In this document: positions 16,685 to 25,900 of the stretch, piece after piece
Position numbering within the stretch: the first letter of the stretch is position 1
How the letters are laid out: each line of letters opens with the position of its first letter
Assembly (NCBI GenBank): GCA_019634735.1
Contig: JAHCAT010000011.1
Span: forward strand, 1 to 64,000
DNA length: 64,000 nucleotides
Direction of reading: 5' to 3'
DNA from: Lysobacterales bacterium
GTDB lineage: Bacteria > Pseudomonadota > Gammaproteobacteria > Xanthomonadales > UBA2363
Translations under genes and position numbers: made by a program
The notes under the pieces: generated by a model
Told to the model about the DNA's origin: nothing
The model's input: the letters and a program-made list of their open reading frames with translations, nothing else
Databases searched by the model: none

Positions 16685-16820
16685 CATCGGCACGTGAACA
16701 GCGCCCTCGCCCCGTTTCCGCCGGTCGGCTCCCTGACCGTCGCCCGCGACCTGCCCGGCACCCGCCCGTGCCCCGGGCGGTGGCGGCTGGCTGCGCTGCG
16801 GGTACGGAGCGGCTGAAGCC

Positions 16821-17492
16821 ATGACCATCGCCGACCGCTTCCCGGCGCAGTCCGGGGAACTGACGCTGGCCGGCCCGGCGGGCGCCATCGAGGCCATGAT
16901 CGAGCTGCCCGAGCCCGACAAGACCCGTGCCGGCACCGCGATCGTCTGCCACCCGCATCCCCTGCACGAAGGGACCATGCACAACAAGGTGGTGACCATG
17001 ACCGCGCGCAGTCTGCGCGAGCTGGGCCTGGCAGTGCTGCGCTTCAATTTCCGCGGTGTCGGCGCGTCCGCCGGCGGCTACGACGACGGTGCCGGCGAGG
17101 CCGACGACGTGCGTACGATCGCCGCCTGGCTGGAAGAAGTCCGGCCCGGCGACCAGCTGTGGCTGGCCGGCTTCTCGTTCGGCGCCTACGTGGCCGCCCG
17201 CGCCGCCCAGGACCTGCCGGTGCGGCAGCTGATCAGCATCGGTCCGGCGGTCGAGAACTTCGACATGGCCGGACTGCGCCGCCCCGACTGCCCGTGGCTG
17301 GTGATCCAGGGCGAGGAGGACGAGGTGGTCTCGCCGCAGGCGGTGTTCGACTGGGCGGCGACCGTGAAACCGCCGGTGCAGCTGATCCGCATGCCGGAAA
17401 CCGGCCACTTCTTCCACCGCCGTCTGATGGACCTGCGCGGCGCCCTGAAGAACGCCGTCAAGGGCAACCTGCCGCCGCTGCGCGATGCCTGA
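16821..17492 (+). CDS. Small alpha/beta hydrolase (CHPHP family)
   Basis: A 223-residue cytoplasmic alpha/beta hydrolase of the short 'CHPHPLHEGTMHNKV' group. The motif CHPHP follows strand 1, RFNFRGVGAS forms the next loop, GFSFGA holds nucleophile Ser119, GEEDEVV supplies the probable acid and TGHFFH the catalytic His. The enzyme class (esterase/thioesterase-like) is inferred; no substrate can be named. It overlaps the next gene, zapE, by eight bases and begins a run of four same-strand genes. ATG 16821 fits the start of homologues. There is no signal peptide. Confidence 0.85.
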   Translation: MTIADRFPAQSGELTLAGPAGAIEAMIELPEPDKTRAGTAIVCHPHPLHEGTMHNKVVTMTARSLRELGLAVLRFNFRGVGASAGGYDDGAGEADDVRTIAAWLEEVRPGDQLWLAGFSFGAYVAARAAQDLPVRQLISIGPAVENFDMAGLRRPDCPWLVIQGEEDEVVSPQAVFDWAATVKPPVQLIRMPETGHFFHRRLMDLRGALKNAVKGNLPPLRDA

Positions 17493-18597
17493 AGCGCCCA
17501 CGGCGGCGCCCTCGGCCGCCTGGCAGGCCGGCGTCGAGGCCGGCCGCTGGCAGGACGACCCGGCGCAGCGCCGGGTGCTGCCTTACCTGGACCGCCTGCA
17601 TGGGCAACTGCTCGCGCCAGCGCGCACCGGCCTGCTGGCGCGTCTGCGTCCCGGCGCCACCGTGCCGGCGCCACGCGGCCTCTACCTGTGGGGCGGGGTC
17701 GGCCGCGGCAAGACCTTCCTGGTCGACCTGCTGGCGGGTCAACTGCCCACGGGTACGGTGCAACGCCGCCACTTCCACCGCTTCATGGGCGAAGTCCACC
17801 AGGCCCTGCGCGAGCTGCGCCTGTCCGGGGTCGCCGACCCGCTACCCAGGTTCGCGCAGTCGCTGCGCCGCCAGTGCCGGCTGCTGTGCCTGGACGAGTT
17901 CCTGGTGCACGACATCGGCGACGCCATGCTGATGGCCGGCCTGCTGCGCGGCCTGCACGGCGCCGGCGTGGTGCTTGCGACCACCTCGAACACGGCGCCG
18001 GCGGACCTGTACCGCGACGGCCTGCAGCGCAACCGCTTCCTGCCGGCGATCGCCCACCTGGAGACGCAGTGCGAGGTGGTCGAACTGGTCTCCGACACCG
18101 ACCACCGCCTGCGCAGCCTGCGCCAGGCACCGGTCTACCTGGTCGAGCCAGACAGCGCGCGCGCCGATGCCGCCCTGGCGGCGCGCTTCCAGTCGCTCGC
18201 GCCGGGCCCGGTGCAGCACGATGGCGCGCTCGAGGTCGAGGGCCGCGCGATCCCGGCACGGGCACTGGCCGATGGCGTCGCCTGGTTCGACTTCGCGGTG
18301 CTCTGCCAGGGGCCGCGCGCGGTCGCCGACTACCTGGAGCTGGCGCGCAGCTTCAACACGGTGCTGATCGGCGGCGTCCCGGCGCTGGGCCCTGCGCACC
18401 TCGACGACGCCGCGAAGCGCATGATCCACCTGGTCGACGCCTTCTACGACCACAAGGTCAAGCTGCTGGTGGCGGCCGCCGCACCGGCCGAGGCGCTGTA
18501 CCCGGACGGCCGACTCGCCGGCCAGTTCCAGCGCACCGCCAGCCGCCTGATCGAGATGCAGGATGTCGCCTATCTGGCGCTGGAGCACCAGCCGTGA
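17485..18597 (+). CDS. zapE: ZapE, AFG1-like cell-division ATPase
   Basis: A 370-residue AAA-type ATPase. The Walker A motif GGVGRGKT has Lys76; the preceding LYLWG and the following FHRFM..VH.. segment are hallmarks of ZapE/AFG1. LLCLDEFLVHDIGDAML is Walker B with the ZapE-specific continuation, and TSN follows as sensor 1. In E. coli ZapE binds FtsZ and helps constriction, especially in low oxygen or heat. Its start overlaps the hydrolase by eight bases, and its TGA is shared with the GTG of the next membrane protein, so expression is probably coupled. Length and motifs are complete. Confidence 0.93.
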   Translation: MPEAPTAAPSAAWQAGVEAGRWQDDPAQRRVLPYLDRLHGQLLAPARTGLLARLRPGATVPAPRGLYLWGGVGRGKTFLVDLLAGQLPTGTVQRRHFHRFMGEVHQALRELRLSGVADPLPRFAQSLRRQCRLLCLDEFLVHDIGDAMLMAGLLRGLHGAGVVLATTSNTAPADLYRDGLQRNRFLPAIAHLETQCEVVELVSDTDHRLRSLRQAPVYLVEPDSARADAALAARFQSLAPGPVQHDGALEVEGRAIPARALADGVAWFDFAVLCQGPRAVADYLELARSFNTVLIGGVPALGPAHLDDAAKRMIHLVDAFYDHKVKLLVAAAAPAEALYPDGRLAGQFQRTASRLIEMQDVAYLALEHQP

Positions 18598-19931
18598 CCT
18601 GGCGCCCGCCGCCGGCGGCCTGGACGGCGCTGGCCGCCTTCGCCTGCTGCGCCTGGCTGTTCTGGCCCGGCTACGTGAGCTTCGACACCGCGCACCAGTG
18701 GTACCAGGTGCGGCACGGCCAGTTCAGCGACCACCACCCGCCGCTGATGGCGCTGCTCTGGCGGGGCACCGAACCGCTGCTGCCCGGGCCGGCCGGTCCC
18801 CTGCTGGTCCAGCTCGCGCTGTGGTGGACGGCGATCGCCCTGGCCGCCGCCAGCGTTTTTGGGCGCGCGCGCAGCCAGGTCGCCGCGGTGCTGCTGGCCG
18901 GTGCGGCGCCGCCGTTGTTCGGCCTGCTCGGCCACGTCTGGAAGGACGTCCTGCTGATGGCGGTGCTGGCGCTGGCGGCCGCCCTGATGCTGGCGGATGC
19001 CGGTCGGACCAGGGCTCGGCGCGGCCCGCTGTTGGCTGCCGCCGGCTGCCTGCTGGCGGTGGCCGCGCTGCGCCACAACGGCCTGGCTGCCGCCCTGCCG
19101 CTGCTGCCCTGGCTGATCTGGCGGGGAAGCGCCGGTCGCCTGCGCGGCCTGGGCCTGCTGGTGCCGACGCTGGCGGCGACCCTGGTGCTGGCGGTGCTCG
19201 CGCAGTTGCCGGCGCGGCATCCGGCCGTGCAGCGCGTCGAGTTCTGGCCGACCCTGGCGCTGTGGGACCTGGCCGCGGTCTCGCTGGCGACCGGCGCGAT
19301 GCAGGTGCCGGTGACGCTGCGCAAGGGCGAGGTGGCGGTCGAGGACCTGCGCCCGCACTTCCGGCCCGACAACAACGTGCCACTGTTCGCGCCCGGGCTG
19401 TTCAAGCTGTCCCTGCTGGAGCCCTACGACGAGGCCGAGCGGCAGGCCTTGCGCCAGGCCTGGCTGGCGCTGCCCTGGCGCGCGCCGGGGGCGTACTGGG
19501 GCCATCGCTGGCGCCTGGCGCGCATCCAGCTCGGCCTGCCACCGGCCGGGCTGGGTCCCCCGCAGGCGTTCTCGCCCGGTCATGTCGCGCTCGCCGACAA
19601 CCCGCCGTTGGCGATTCCCGAAGACCCGGTGCGCCAGGGCCTGGCGCGGATCCTGGCTGCGGCCGCCGGCCATCCGCTGGTGGCGCCCTGGCCCTGGCTG
19701 CTGGCGGCGATGGTGCTGGCGGTGGTCTTCTGGCGGCGCCGTGCCCGGGACCCGCGGGCCTGGCTGGGCCTGGCCCTGGTCGGCTCGGCCTGGGCCTATG
19801 CCCTGCCGCTCGCGGCTTTGGCGGCGAGCGCCGAGCTGCGTTACCTGGGTCCCAGCCTGGCCCTGGTCGCCCTGGCCGGCATGGTGGCGCTGGCACCCGC
19901 CACGACGCGCACGGGACGGGCCCGGCCATGA
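18594..19931 (+). CDS. Polytopic membrane protein of unknown function, paralogue 1
   Basis: A 445-residue, very hydrophobic protein with about ten predicted membrane helices. I do not recognise a characterised family. The layout, with an early acidic loop (FWPGYVSFDTAHQW...HHPPL) between helices 1 and 2, recalls GT-C-type lipid-linked sugar transferases, and it may belong to a domain of unknown function such as DUF6020; both are guesses. The start is GTG 18594, overlapping the zapE stop by four bases (GTGA). It shares motifs in order with the following gene: FWPG, HPP, GPAG, WKDV, RHN, HPAV, WDLAAVS and AE(L/F)RYL. The two therefore arose by tandem duplication. Confidence 0.75.
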   Translation: MTWRPPPAAWTALAAFACCAWLFWPGYVSFDTAHQWYQVRHGQFSDHHPPLMALLWRGTEPLLPGPAGPLLVQLALWWTAIALAAASVFGRARSQVAAVLLAGAAPPLFGLLGHVWKDVLLMAVLALAAALMLADAGRTRARRGPLLAAAGCLLAVAALRHNGLAAALPLLPWLIWRGSAGRLRGLGLLVPTLAATLVLAVLAQLPARHPAVQRVEFWPTLALWDLAAVSLATGAMQVPVTLRKGEVAVEDLRPHFRPDNNVPLFAPGLFKLSLLEPYDEAERQALRQAWLALPWRAPGAYWGHRWRLARIQLGLPPAGLGPPQAFSPGHVALADNPPLAIPEDPVRQGLARILAAAAGHPLVAPWPWLLAAMVLAVVFWRRRARDPRAWLGLALVGSAWAYALPLAALAASAELRYLGPSLALVALAGMVALAPATTRTGRARP

Positions 19932-20055
19932 GCAGCGCCGGTTTGCCGTCAGGAGTGGTTGGCGGCACCCGTCGGCGGGGCACGGCAGACGCGCCGCGGG
20001 GGCGCAGGTCCGCAACCGCGCCCCAGGACGGCGAACCACCGGTGGAGCGGACGCC

Positions 20056-21393
20056 TTGACCCGGACCCGCAGCTCGACACCTGCCTCCGCCGCTGCCTGG
20101 CTTGCCGCCGCGCTGGGTGCCGCCGCGTTCCTGGCGGTGTTCTGGCCGGGCTTCATGAGCCCGGATTCGGCTGAGCAGCTCGACCAGGCCCGCACCGGCG
20201 CCTGGACCAGCGTGCATCCGCCGGCGATGGCCTGGAGCTGGGCGCTGACCGACCGCCTGCTGCCCGGACCGGCTGGTCTGTTCCTGGTCCACACCCTGCT
20301 TTTGTGGGGCGCGCTGGCCTGGCTGTCGACGGGTCTGTTCCGGCGCCCTGCGGCGCAGATCACCTTTGTGCTGGTCCTGGGTCTTTCGCCGCCGGTGCTG
20401 GCGACCGCCATGCACCTGTGGAAGGACGTGCCGATGGCGGCCTTCGCGGTGCTGGCACTGGCGGCGCTGGTGCATGCCGGGCACCGGCCGTCCGGCCGAT
20501 CCCGGCTCGGGCTGCTGGCGCTCGCCCTGCTGGCCCTGGTCCTGGCCTGCGCCTGGCGTCACAACGCGATCGCCCTGGTGCCGCCGCTGGGCTGGTACGT
20601 CGCCGTGCTGGCAGGCGTCACCGGGCCGGTTCGCCGTGCACTTGCCGCGCTGGCCCTCACCGCGGTGGTGGCCCTGGCGGCGGCGTTGCCCAACCGTCAC
20701 CCGGCGGTGGCGCAGCGGGCGGTCTGGCCGGTGATCGCGGTCTGGGACCTGGCCGCGGTGTCGATTGCCGAGGACGAGATGCGGATTCCCGCCGACTGGC
20801 GCCACCCCGATCTCCAGGTGGCGACCCTGGCGGCCGCGTTCACGCCCTGGAGCAACACCCCGATCTTCGACACCGGCCAGTTGCTGATCAGCCTCTATCA
20901 ACCGCCCGATCCGGCGCGCCTGGCGAGCCTGCGAAGCGCCTGGCTGGCCACCTGGCTGGACCATCCAGCAGCCATGGCCGGTCATCGACTGCGCCTTGCG
21001 CGCCTGCTGTTCGGACTGGCGCCTGCGGCGCGCCCGGTGGGCCTGGTGCTGTCGCCGGGCATGGTGCAGCCCGGCCACGGGCCGCCGGCCCACCTGCCGG
21101 ACAACCGGCTGCGCGATCGCATCGTGCGTGGCCTGGCCAGACTGGCGGCGACACCGGTGTTCGCGCTGTGGCCCTACGCGCTGGTCGCGCTGCTGGCGAC
21201 GCTTGCCCGTCGCCGCCGGCATCCGCTGGCCTGGCCGCTGCTCGCGTCGGCAGGGCTGTTCTGCGCGCCACTGCTGCTGGCGGCGCCCAGCGCCGAGTTC
21301 CGGTACCTGCTGTGGCCGGTGCTCGCCTGCCTGGTCGTGGCCGTGCTGCCGGCAACCGGCCCGCGCGCGGCCATCCCCGCCCCGGCAGGATGA
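20056..21393 (+). CDS. Polytopic membrane protein of unknown function, paralogue 2
   Basis: A 445-residue membrane protein homologous to the preceding gene, with the same helix order and conserved motifs (FWPGFMSPDSAEQL, HPPAMAW, LWKDVPM, WRHNAIAL, WPVIAVWDLAAVS, AEFRYL). TTG 20056 is chosen as start because no ATG or GTG lies in frame between it and a point well inside the previous gene, and it gives exactly the length of paralogue 1. An upstream ATG at 19582 would create an unrelated extension. Ribosome-site support is weak (GGAGCGGACGCC). The function is unknown; a lipid-linked sugar or cell-envelope role is only a possibility. Confidence 0.7.
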   Translation: MTRTRSSTPASAAAWLAAALGAAAFLAVFWPGFMSPDSAEQLDQARTGAWTSVHPPAMAWSWALTDRLLPGPAGLFLVHTLLLWGALAWLSTGLFRRPAAQITFVLVLGLSPPVLATAMHLWKDVPMAAFAVLALAALVHAGHRPSGRSRLGLLALALLALVLACAWRHNAIALVPPLGWYVAVLAGVTGPVRRALAALALTAVVALAAALPNRHPAVAQRAVWPVIAVWDLAAVSIAEDEMRIPADWRHPDLQVATLAAAFTPWSNTPIFDTGQLLISLYQPPDPARLASLRSAWLATWLDHPAAMAGHRLRLARLLFGLAPAARPVGLVLSPGMVQPGHGPPAHLPDNRLRDRIVRGLARLAATPVFALWPYALVALLATLARRRRHPLAWPLLASAGLFCAPLLLAAPSAEFRYLLWPVLACLVVAVLPATGPRAAIPAPAG

Positions 21394-21470
21394 GATACTC
21401 CCCGGCCAGGCCCGCCCGGACCCGACCTGGCACCCTCGGCACCGGCCGTGCCATCCATCGGAGAGCGACG

Positions 21471-22781
21471 ATGAACCTGCGCCACCCGTACACCGCCATG
21501 CTGTTCGCGTGCGTACTGGCCGCCGCGCCGGTCGCGCGCGCCGACCAGGTCGAGACCCTGGCAACCGCCGTCGACGATGCGGTCCGCGAGTGGCGTCGCG
21601 ACATCCATCGCAACCCAGAGCTCGGCAATCGCGAGTTCCGCACCGCCGCCCTGGTTGCCGAGCACCTGCATGGCCTGGGCCTGGAGCCGCGCACCGGCAT
21701 CGCCCACACCGGCGTCGTCGCGGTGCTGAAGGGCGCTCGCCCCGGCCCGCGCATCGCATTGCGCGCCGACATGGACGCGCTGCCGGTCACCGAGGCCACC
21801 GGCCTGCCGTTCGCCTCCACTGCCACCGCGCAATACCGCGGCGAGACGGTCGGCGTGATGCATGCCTGCGGCCACGACGCCCATGTCGCGATCCTGATGG
21901 GCGTGGCCCAGGCCCTGGTCTCGATCAGGGAGAGCCTGCCCGGGGAGGTGATGTTCATCTTCCAGCCCGCCGAGGAAGGTCCGCCCGAGGGCGAGGAGGG
22001 CGGTGCCCTGATGATGCTCGAGCAGGGCCTGTTCGAGGACTTCCAGCCGGAGGCGGTGTTCGGACTGCACGTGTTCTCCACCCTGCGTGCCGGGCAGATC
22101 GGTTACCGGTCCGGGCCGCTGATGGCCGCCTCGGACCGCTTCCGGATCGTCGTCAAGGGTCGCCAGACGCACGGATCGCGTCCCTGGGGCGGCGTCGATC
22201 CGATCGTCGCCGCCGCCGACATCGTGTCCACCAGCCAGGCGATCGTCAGCCGGCGCATGGACATCACCCGGCAGCCGGTGGTGCTGAGCTTCGGGGCGAT
22301 CAAGGGCGGCATCCGCTTCAACATCATCCCCGACGAGGTCGAGCTGATCGGCACCATCCGCACCTTCGAGCCGGACATGCGCGAGGCGGTGTTCGAGCAC
22401 CTGCGGCAGACCGCCACCCAGGTCGCCGCCGCGCATGGCGCCACGGTCGAGCTGGAAGTGCCCGCCGAGCGCGGCAACCCGGTCACCCGCAACGATCCGG
22501 CGCTCACCGATCGGGTGCTGCCCTCGTTGCGCAAGGTCGCCGGCGACGGCCAGGTGGTGGCGATGCCGCTGATCACCGGCGCCGAGGACTTCTCCGAGTA
22601 CGCCCTGCGGGTGCCGGGATTCTTCTTCTTCGTCGGCGCCACCGGCGAGGGCATCGACCCCCGGGAGGCGCCGTCCAACCACTCGCCGCAGTTCCTGATG
22701 GACGAGTCGGCGCTCACCGTCGGCACCCGCGCCATGCTGCAACTGGCGCTGGATTACCTGGGCGCGGACGGCGAGGGATGA
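21471..22781 (+). CDS. Secreted M20-family amidohydrolase (carboxypeptidase/aminoacylase type)
   Basis: A 436-residue metal-dependent amidohydrolase with a signal peptide (cleavage about residue 24, ARA-DQ). Family signatures: RRDIHRNPELGNRE, LRADMDALPV, the metal-binding HACGHD (Cys133, His135), the catalytic PAEEGP (Glu168/Glu169), a GLHV metal ligand, the lid-domain TIRTFEPDMR, and GAEDFSEYA near the end. Members hydrolyse N-acyl or indole-acyl amino acids, or small peptides. This one acts in the periplasm or outside. ATG 21471 follows GGAGAGCGACG. It is a monocistronic gene 77 bases after the membrane paralogue. Confidence 0.92.
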   Translation: MNLRHPYTAMLFACVLAAAPVARADQVETLATAVDDAVREWRRDIHRNPELGNREFRTAALVAEHLHGLGLEPRTGIAHTGVVAVLKGARPGPRIALRADMDALPVTEATGLPFASTATAQYRGETVGVMHACGHDAHVAILMGVAQALVSIRESLPGEVMFIFQPAEEGPPEGEEGGALMMLEQGLFEDFQPEAVFGLHVFSTLRAGQIGYRSGPLMAASDRFRIVVKGRQTHGSRPWGGVDPIVAAADIVSTSQAIVSRRMDITRQPVVLSFGAIKGGIRFNIIPDEVELIGTIRTFEPDMREAVFEHLRQTATQVAAAHGATVELEVPAERGNPVTRNDPALTDRVLPSLRKVAGDGQVVAMPLITGAEDFSEYALRVPGFFFFVGATGEGIDPREAPSNHSPQFLMDESALTVGTRAMLQLALDYLGADGEG

Positions 22782-22930
22782 CGGTACCGGGCGGCCGCAG
22801 CCCGCCGGGGCCGGCCGCCCTCGACGCAGTTGCGGCATCGCCGGCTTGTCGCGGTAACGGCGCCGCGTTAGGGTGAGGCCGCGGCCGCGTGCGGCCGGGA
22901 GGGGCAGGGGGACTGTCCCGGATCGCCGCC

Positions 22931-25900
22931 ATGAAGTCCGTGGAGCAGCGCCCGATGCCAGAACGAGCCGAGCACGCCGCGATCGTGGCCGCGCCGGTTC
23001 GCCTGCCGCTGCGCCTGTGGCTGGGCAGCCTGATCACGCTCGCCGCCCTGGTGCTGCTGGCGGCCCTGCTGCTGGGCTTCCTGCGCCGCGCCGAGCTCGA
23101 CGACGCGCAGCGCGAGGTGTCCTCGCTGGCCAGCGCGGTCTCCGCCACGGTCGGCCGCTATCTGGACGTGCACGCGGTGGTGCTCGCCGAGCTCGCCCGA
23201 CTGCTGCCCGACCTCACCCAGGAACATGGCGCGATGACCGTGCACCTGGCCCGACTGCGCTCACAGGCGCCGGCGCTGCTGACGGTGCAGCTGGTCGGTA
23301 CGGGGCGCCGGGCGATCACCCGTCCGGACGTCGAGGACCAGGCGGAGGAACTGTTGCCGGACTGGGCCCAGGGCAGCCATGCGCAGGCGCTGGCCGCCGA
23401 GCGTACCGTGCTCACGGCGCCGACTCGCGATGCCGCCGGACGCTGGGTGGTCCGCATGCTGCACCCGGTCGACCATCACACCATCCGCTGGATCGTCGGC
23501 ACCCTGGACATGGATGCCCTGGACGCCCTGCTTCGCGACCTCGACCTGGGTCCGGGTGGTTCGGTGTCGGTGGTCCACGAGAGCGGCCGCCTGATCGCCC
23601 GCCACCGGGACTCCGCGCGCTATCGCGAACTGGACCTGTCCGCCGCGCAGATGCTCACGCAGTTCCGGGACGAGGCGCGCGGCGCCCTGCTGCAACCGGC
23701 GCTGCTCGACGGCGAAGTGCGGATGATGGCTTTCGAGCGTTCGGAGCGCTACGACATCCTGGTTGCGGTCGGCCGGACCGAGTCCGAGATCCTGTTCGTC
23801 TGGCGGCAGACTGTCATTGCGACGGCGTTCGGCCTTGCCGCGATCACGCTGCTCACCCTGCTCGCGATCGGCCAGGCACTGCGTGCCTGGCGCACCGGCA
23901 ATGCGGCGGTCACCCAGCTCCGGATCAAGGAGGAGCGCCTGGCCGAAGTGCAACGCATCGGCGAACTGGGGCTGTGGGAGTACGAATCGCACAGCGACCG
24001 GCTCATGTGGTCGGACGAGGTGTCCCGCCTGCTCGACCTGCCACCGCGCAGCCGGGGCGGCTACGCGACCCTGCGCGAACGCATCCATCCCGACGACCGC
24101 GACGCGCTGGACGCGCGCGTGCGGGAGGCCGGCGCCATGCGCCTGCCCATCGACCAGCAGGTGCGCACCCTTCAGCCGGACGGGCGCATCCGCTACCTGC
24201 GCTTGCGGGCGCAGCCGCGCATCAACGTGCTGGGCGTGCCGGTGGTCACCGGCACCCTGCTCGACATCACCGAGGCGACCCTGGCACAGGAACGCATCGC
24301 CCTCGCCGAGGCGCAGTACCGCTACCTGTTCGAGCTAAGCCCGGTGCCGCTGTGGGTGTTCGACCAGGACAGCCTGCGCTTCCTCGCGGTCAACGAGGCA
24401 ACCGTCCACCTGTACGGTTGGAGCCTGGCCGACTTCTCGGCGATGTCGTTGCAGGACCTGTTGCCGCACGACGAGCTCGAGCGGTTCCGTTCGGCACTGC
24501 GCCGGGAGCAGCCCGACGATGGCCAGGTCTGGCGGCACCGCACCAGCGACGGCCGGCTGCTGTATGCCCGCGTGTTCGCCACCACGGTCAATTTCGAGGG
24601 CCGGCCGGCCCGACTCGTCGCCAGCCTGGACCTGACCGACAAGGTCCGCGCCGAGCAGGAGCTCGCGGACAGCGAGGCGCGCTTCCGGCTGGTCGCGCGG
24701 GTCAGCAACGACGCGATCTACGACTACGACGCCGGCCTCGACCACCTGTGGTGGAGCGACAGCTACTACAGCCACTTCGGCACCGATCCGGACATGCCGG
24801 ACAGCAATATCGAGAGCTGGCGCAGTCGGCTCCATCCGGATGACCGGGAACGGGTGGCCGCCAGCTTCGACGCCGCCCTGGGCGGGGAGGGCGACAGCTG
24901 GGAGGAGAACTACCGCTATCTGCGCATGGACGGCGGCTGGGCGCACGTCAGCGACCGCGGCTTCATCCTTCGCGACGACACCGGGAAGGCCCTGCGAATG
25001 GTCGGCGGCATGCTCGACCGGTCGCCGGAGCTGGAGGCGCAACGCGCGCTGGTCGAGCGCGAGAACAGTTACCGCAGCCTGGTCGAGCGTCTGCCCCTGC
25101 CCCTGCTGGTGCTGCGCGAGGGCGTCGTGGTGTTCTGCAACCCCTCGGCGGCGAAGGTGCTGCGCGGCGACGACGGCCGCGAGCTCGCCGGCTGCGGCGT
25201 CGACCGCCTGTTCGAGCCGGCGATCGCCAACGCCCTGCGCGACCCCCGCTGGAGCACCAACGGAAGGCAGGTCCGGGTGCGCCGGACCGACGGCGGCGAA
25301 TTCCTGGCCGAGATGGCCGTGTCGGCCTATCGGGACGGCAACGGCGAGGGCCTGCAGCTGGTGCTGCGCGACCTCACCGAGCAGCTTCGGTTCGAGCAGA
25401 TCCTCACCCACCAGGCCCAGCACGACGACCTCACAGGCCTGCCCAACCGGCGCGCGGTCAAGGAGCGCCTGCGCGGCTGGCTGGCGCTGGCGGGCGAGCG
25501 CGGCGGCGAGCTTGCCGTGGTGTTCGTCGACCTCGACCAGTTCAAGGTCATCAACGACGCCCTCGGTCATGCGGTCGGCGACAACGTCATCCGGACGATC
25601 GCCGAGCGCCTGGCCGACGCCGTCGGACCGGGCGTGACGCTCGGCCGCTTCGGCGGCGACGAGTTCATGCTGCTGGCGGATGCGGACGCGGTGGACCGGG
25701 TCGTCGCTTCCGTGCACCGCGCGGTCGCCGAGCCGGTCGAGGTGGCCGGCACCACGCAGTTCCTGAGCGCCAGCATCGGCATCGCCATCGGTCCGCGCGA
25801 CGGCACCGATCCGGACACCCTGATCCGCAGCGCCGATGCCGCGATGTACGAGGCCAAGCGCCAGGGCCGCAACCGGGCGGTGATGTTCTCCGACGTGCTG

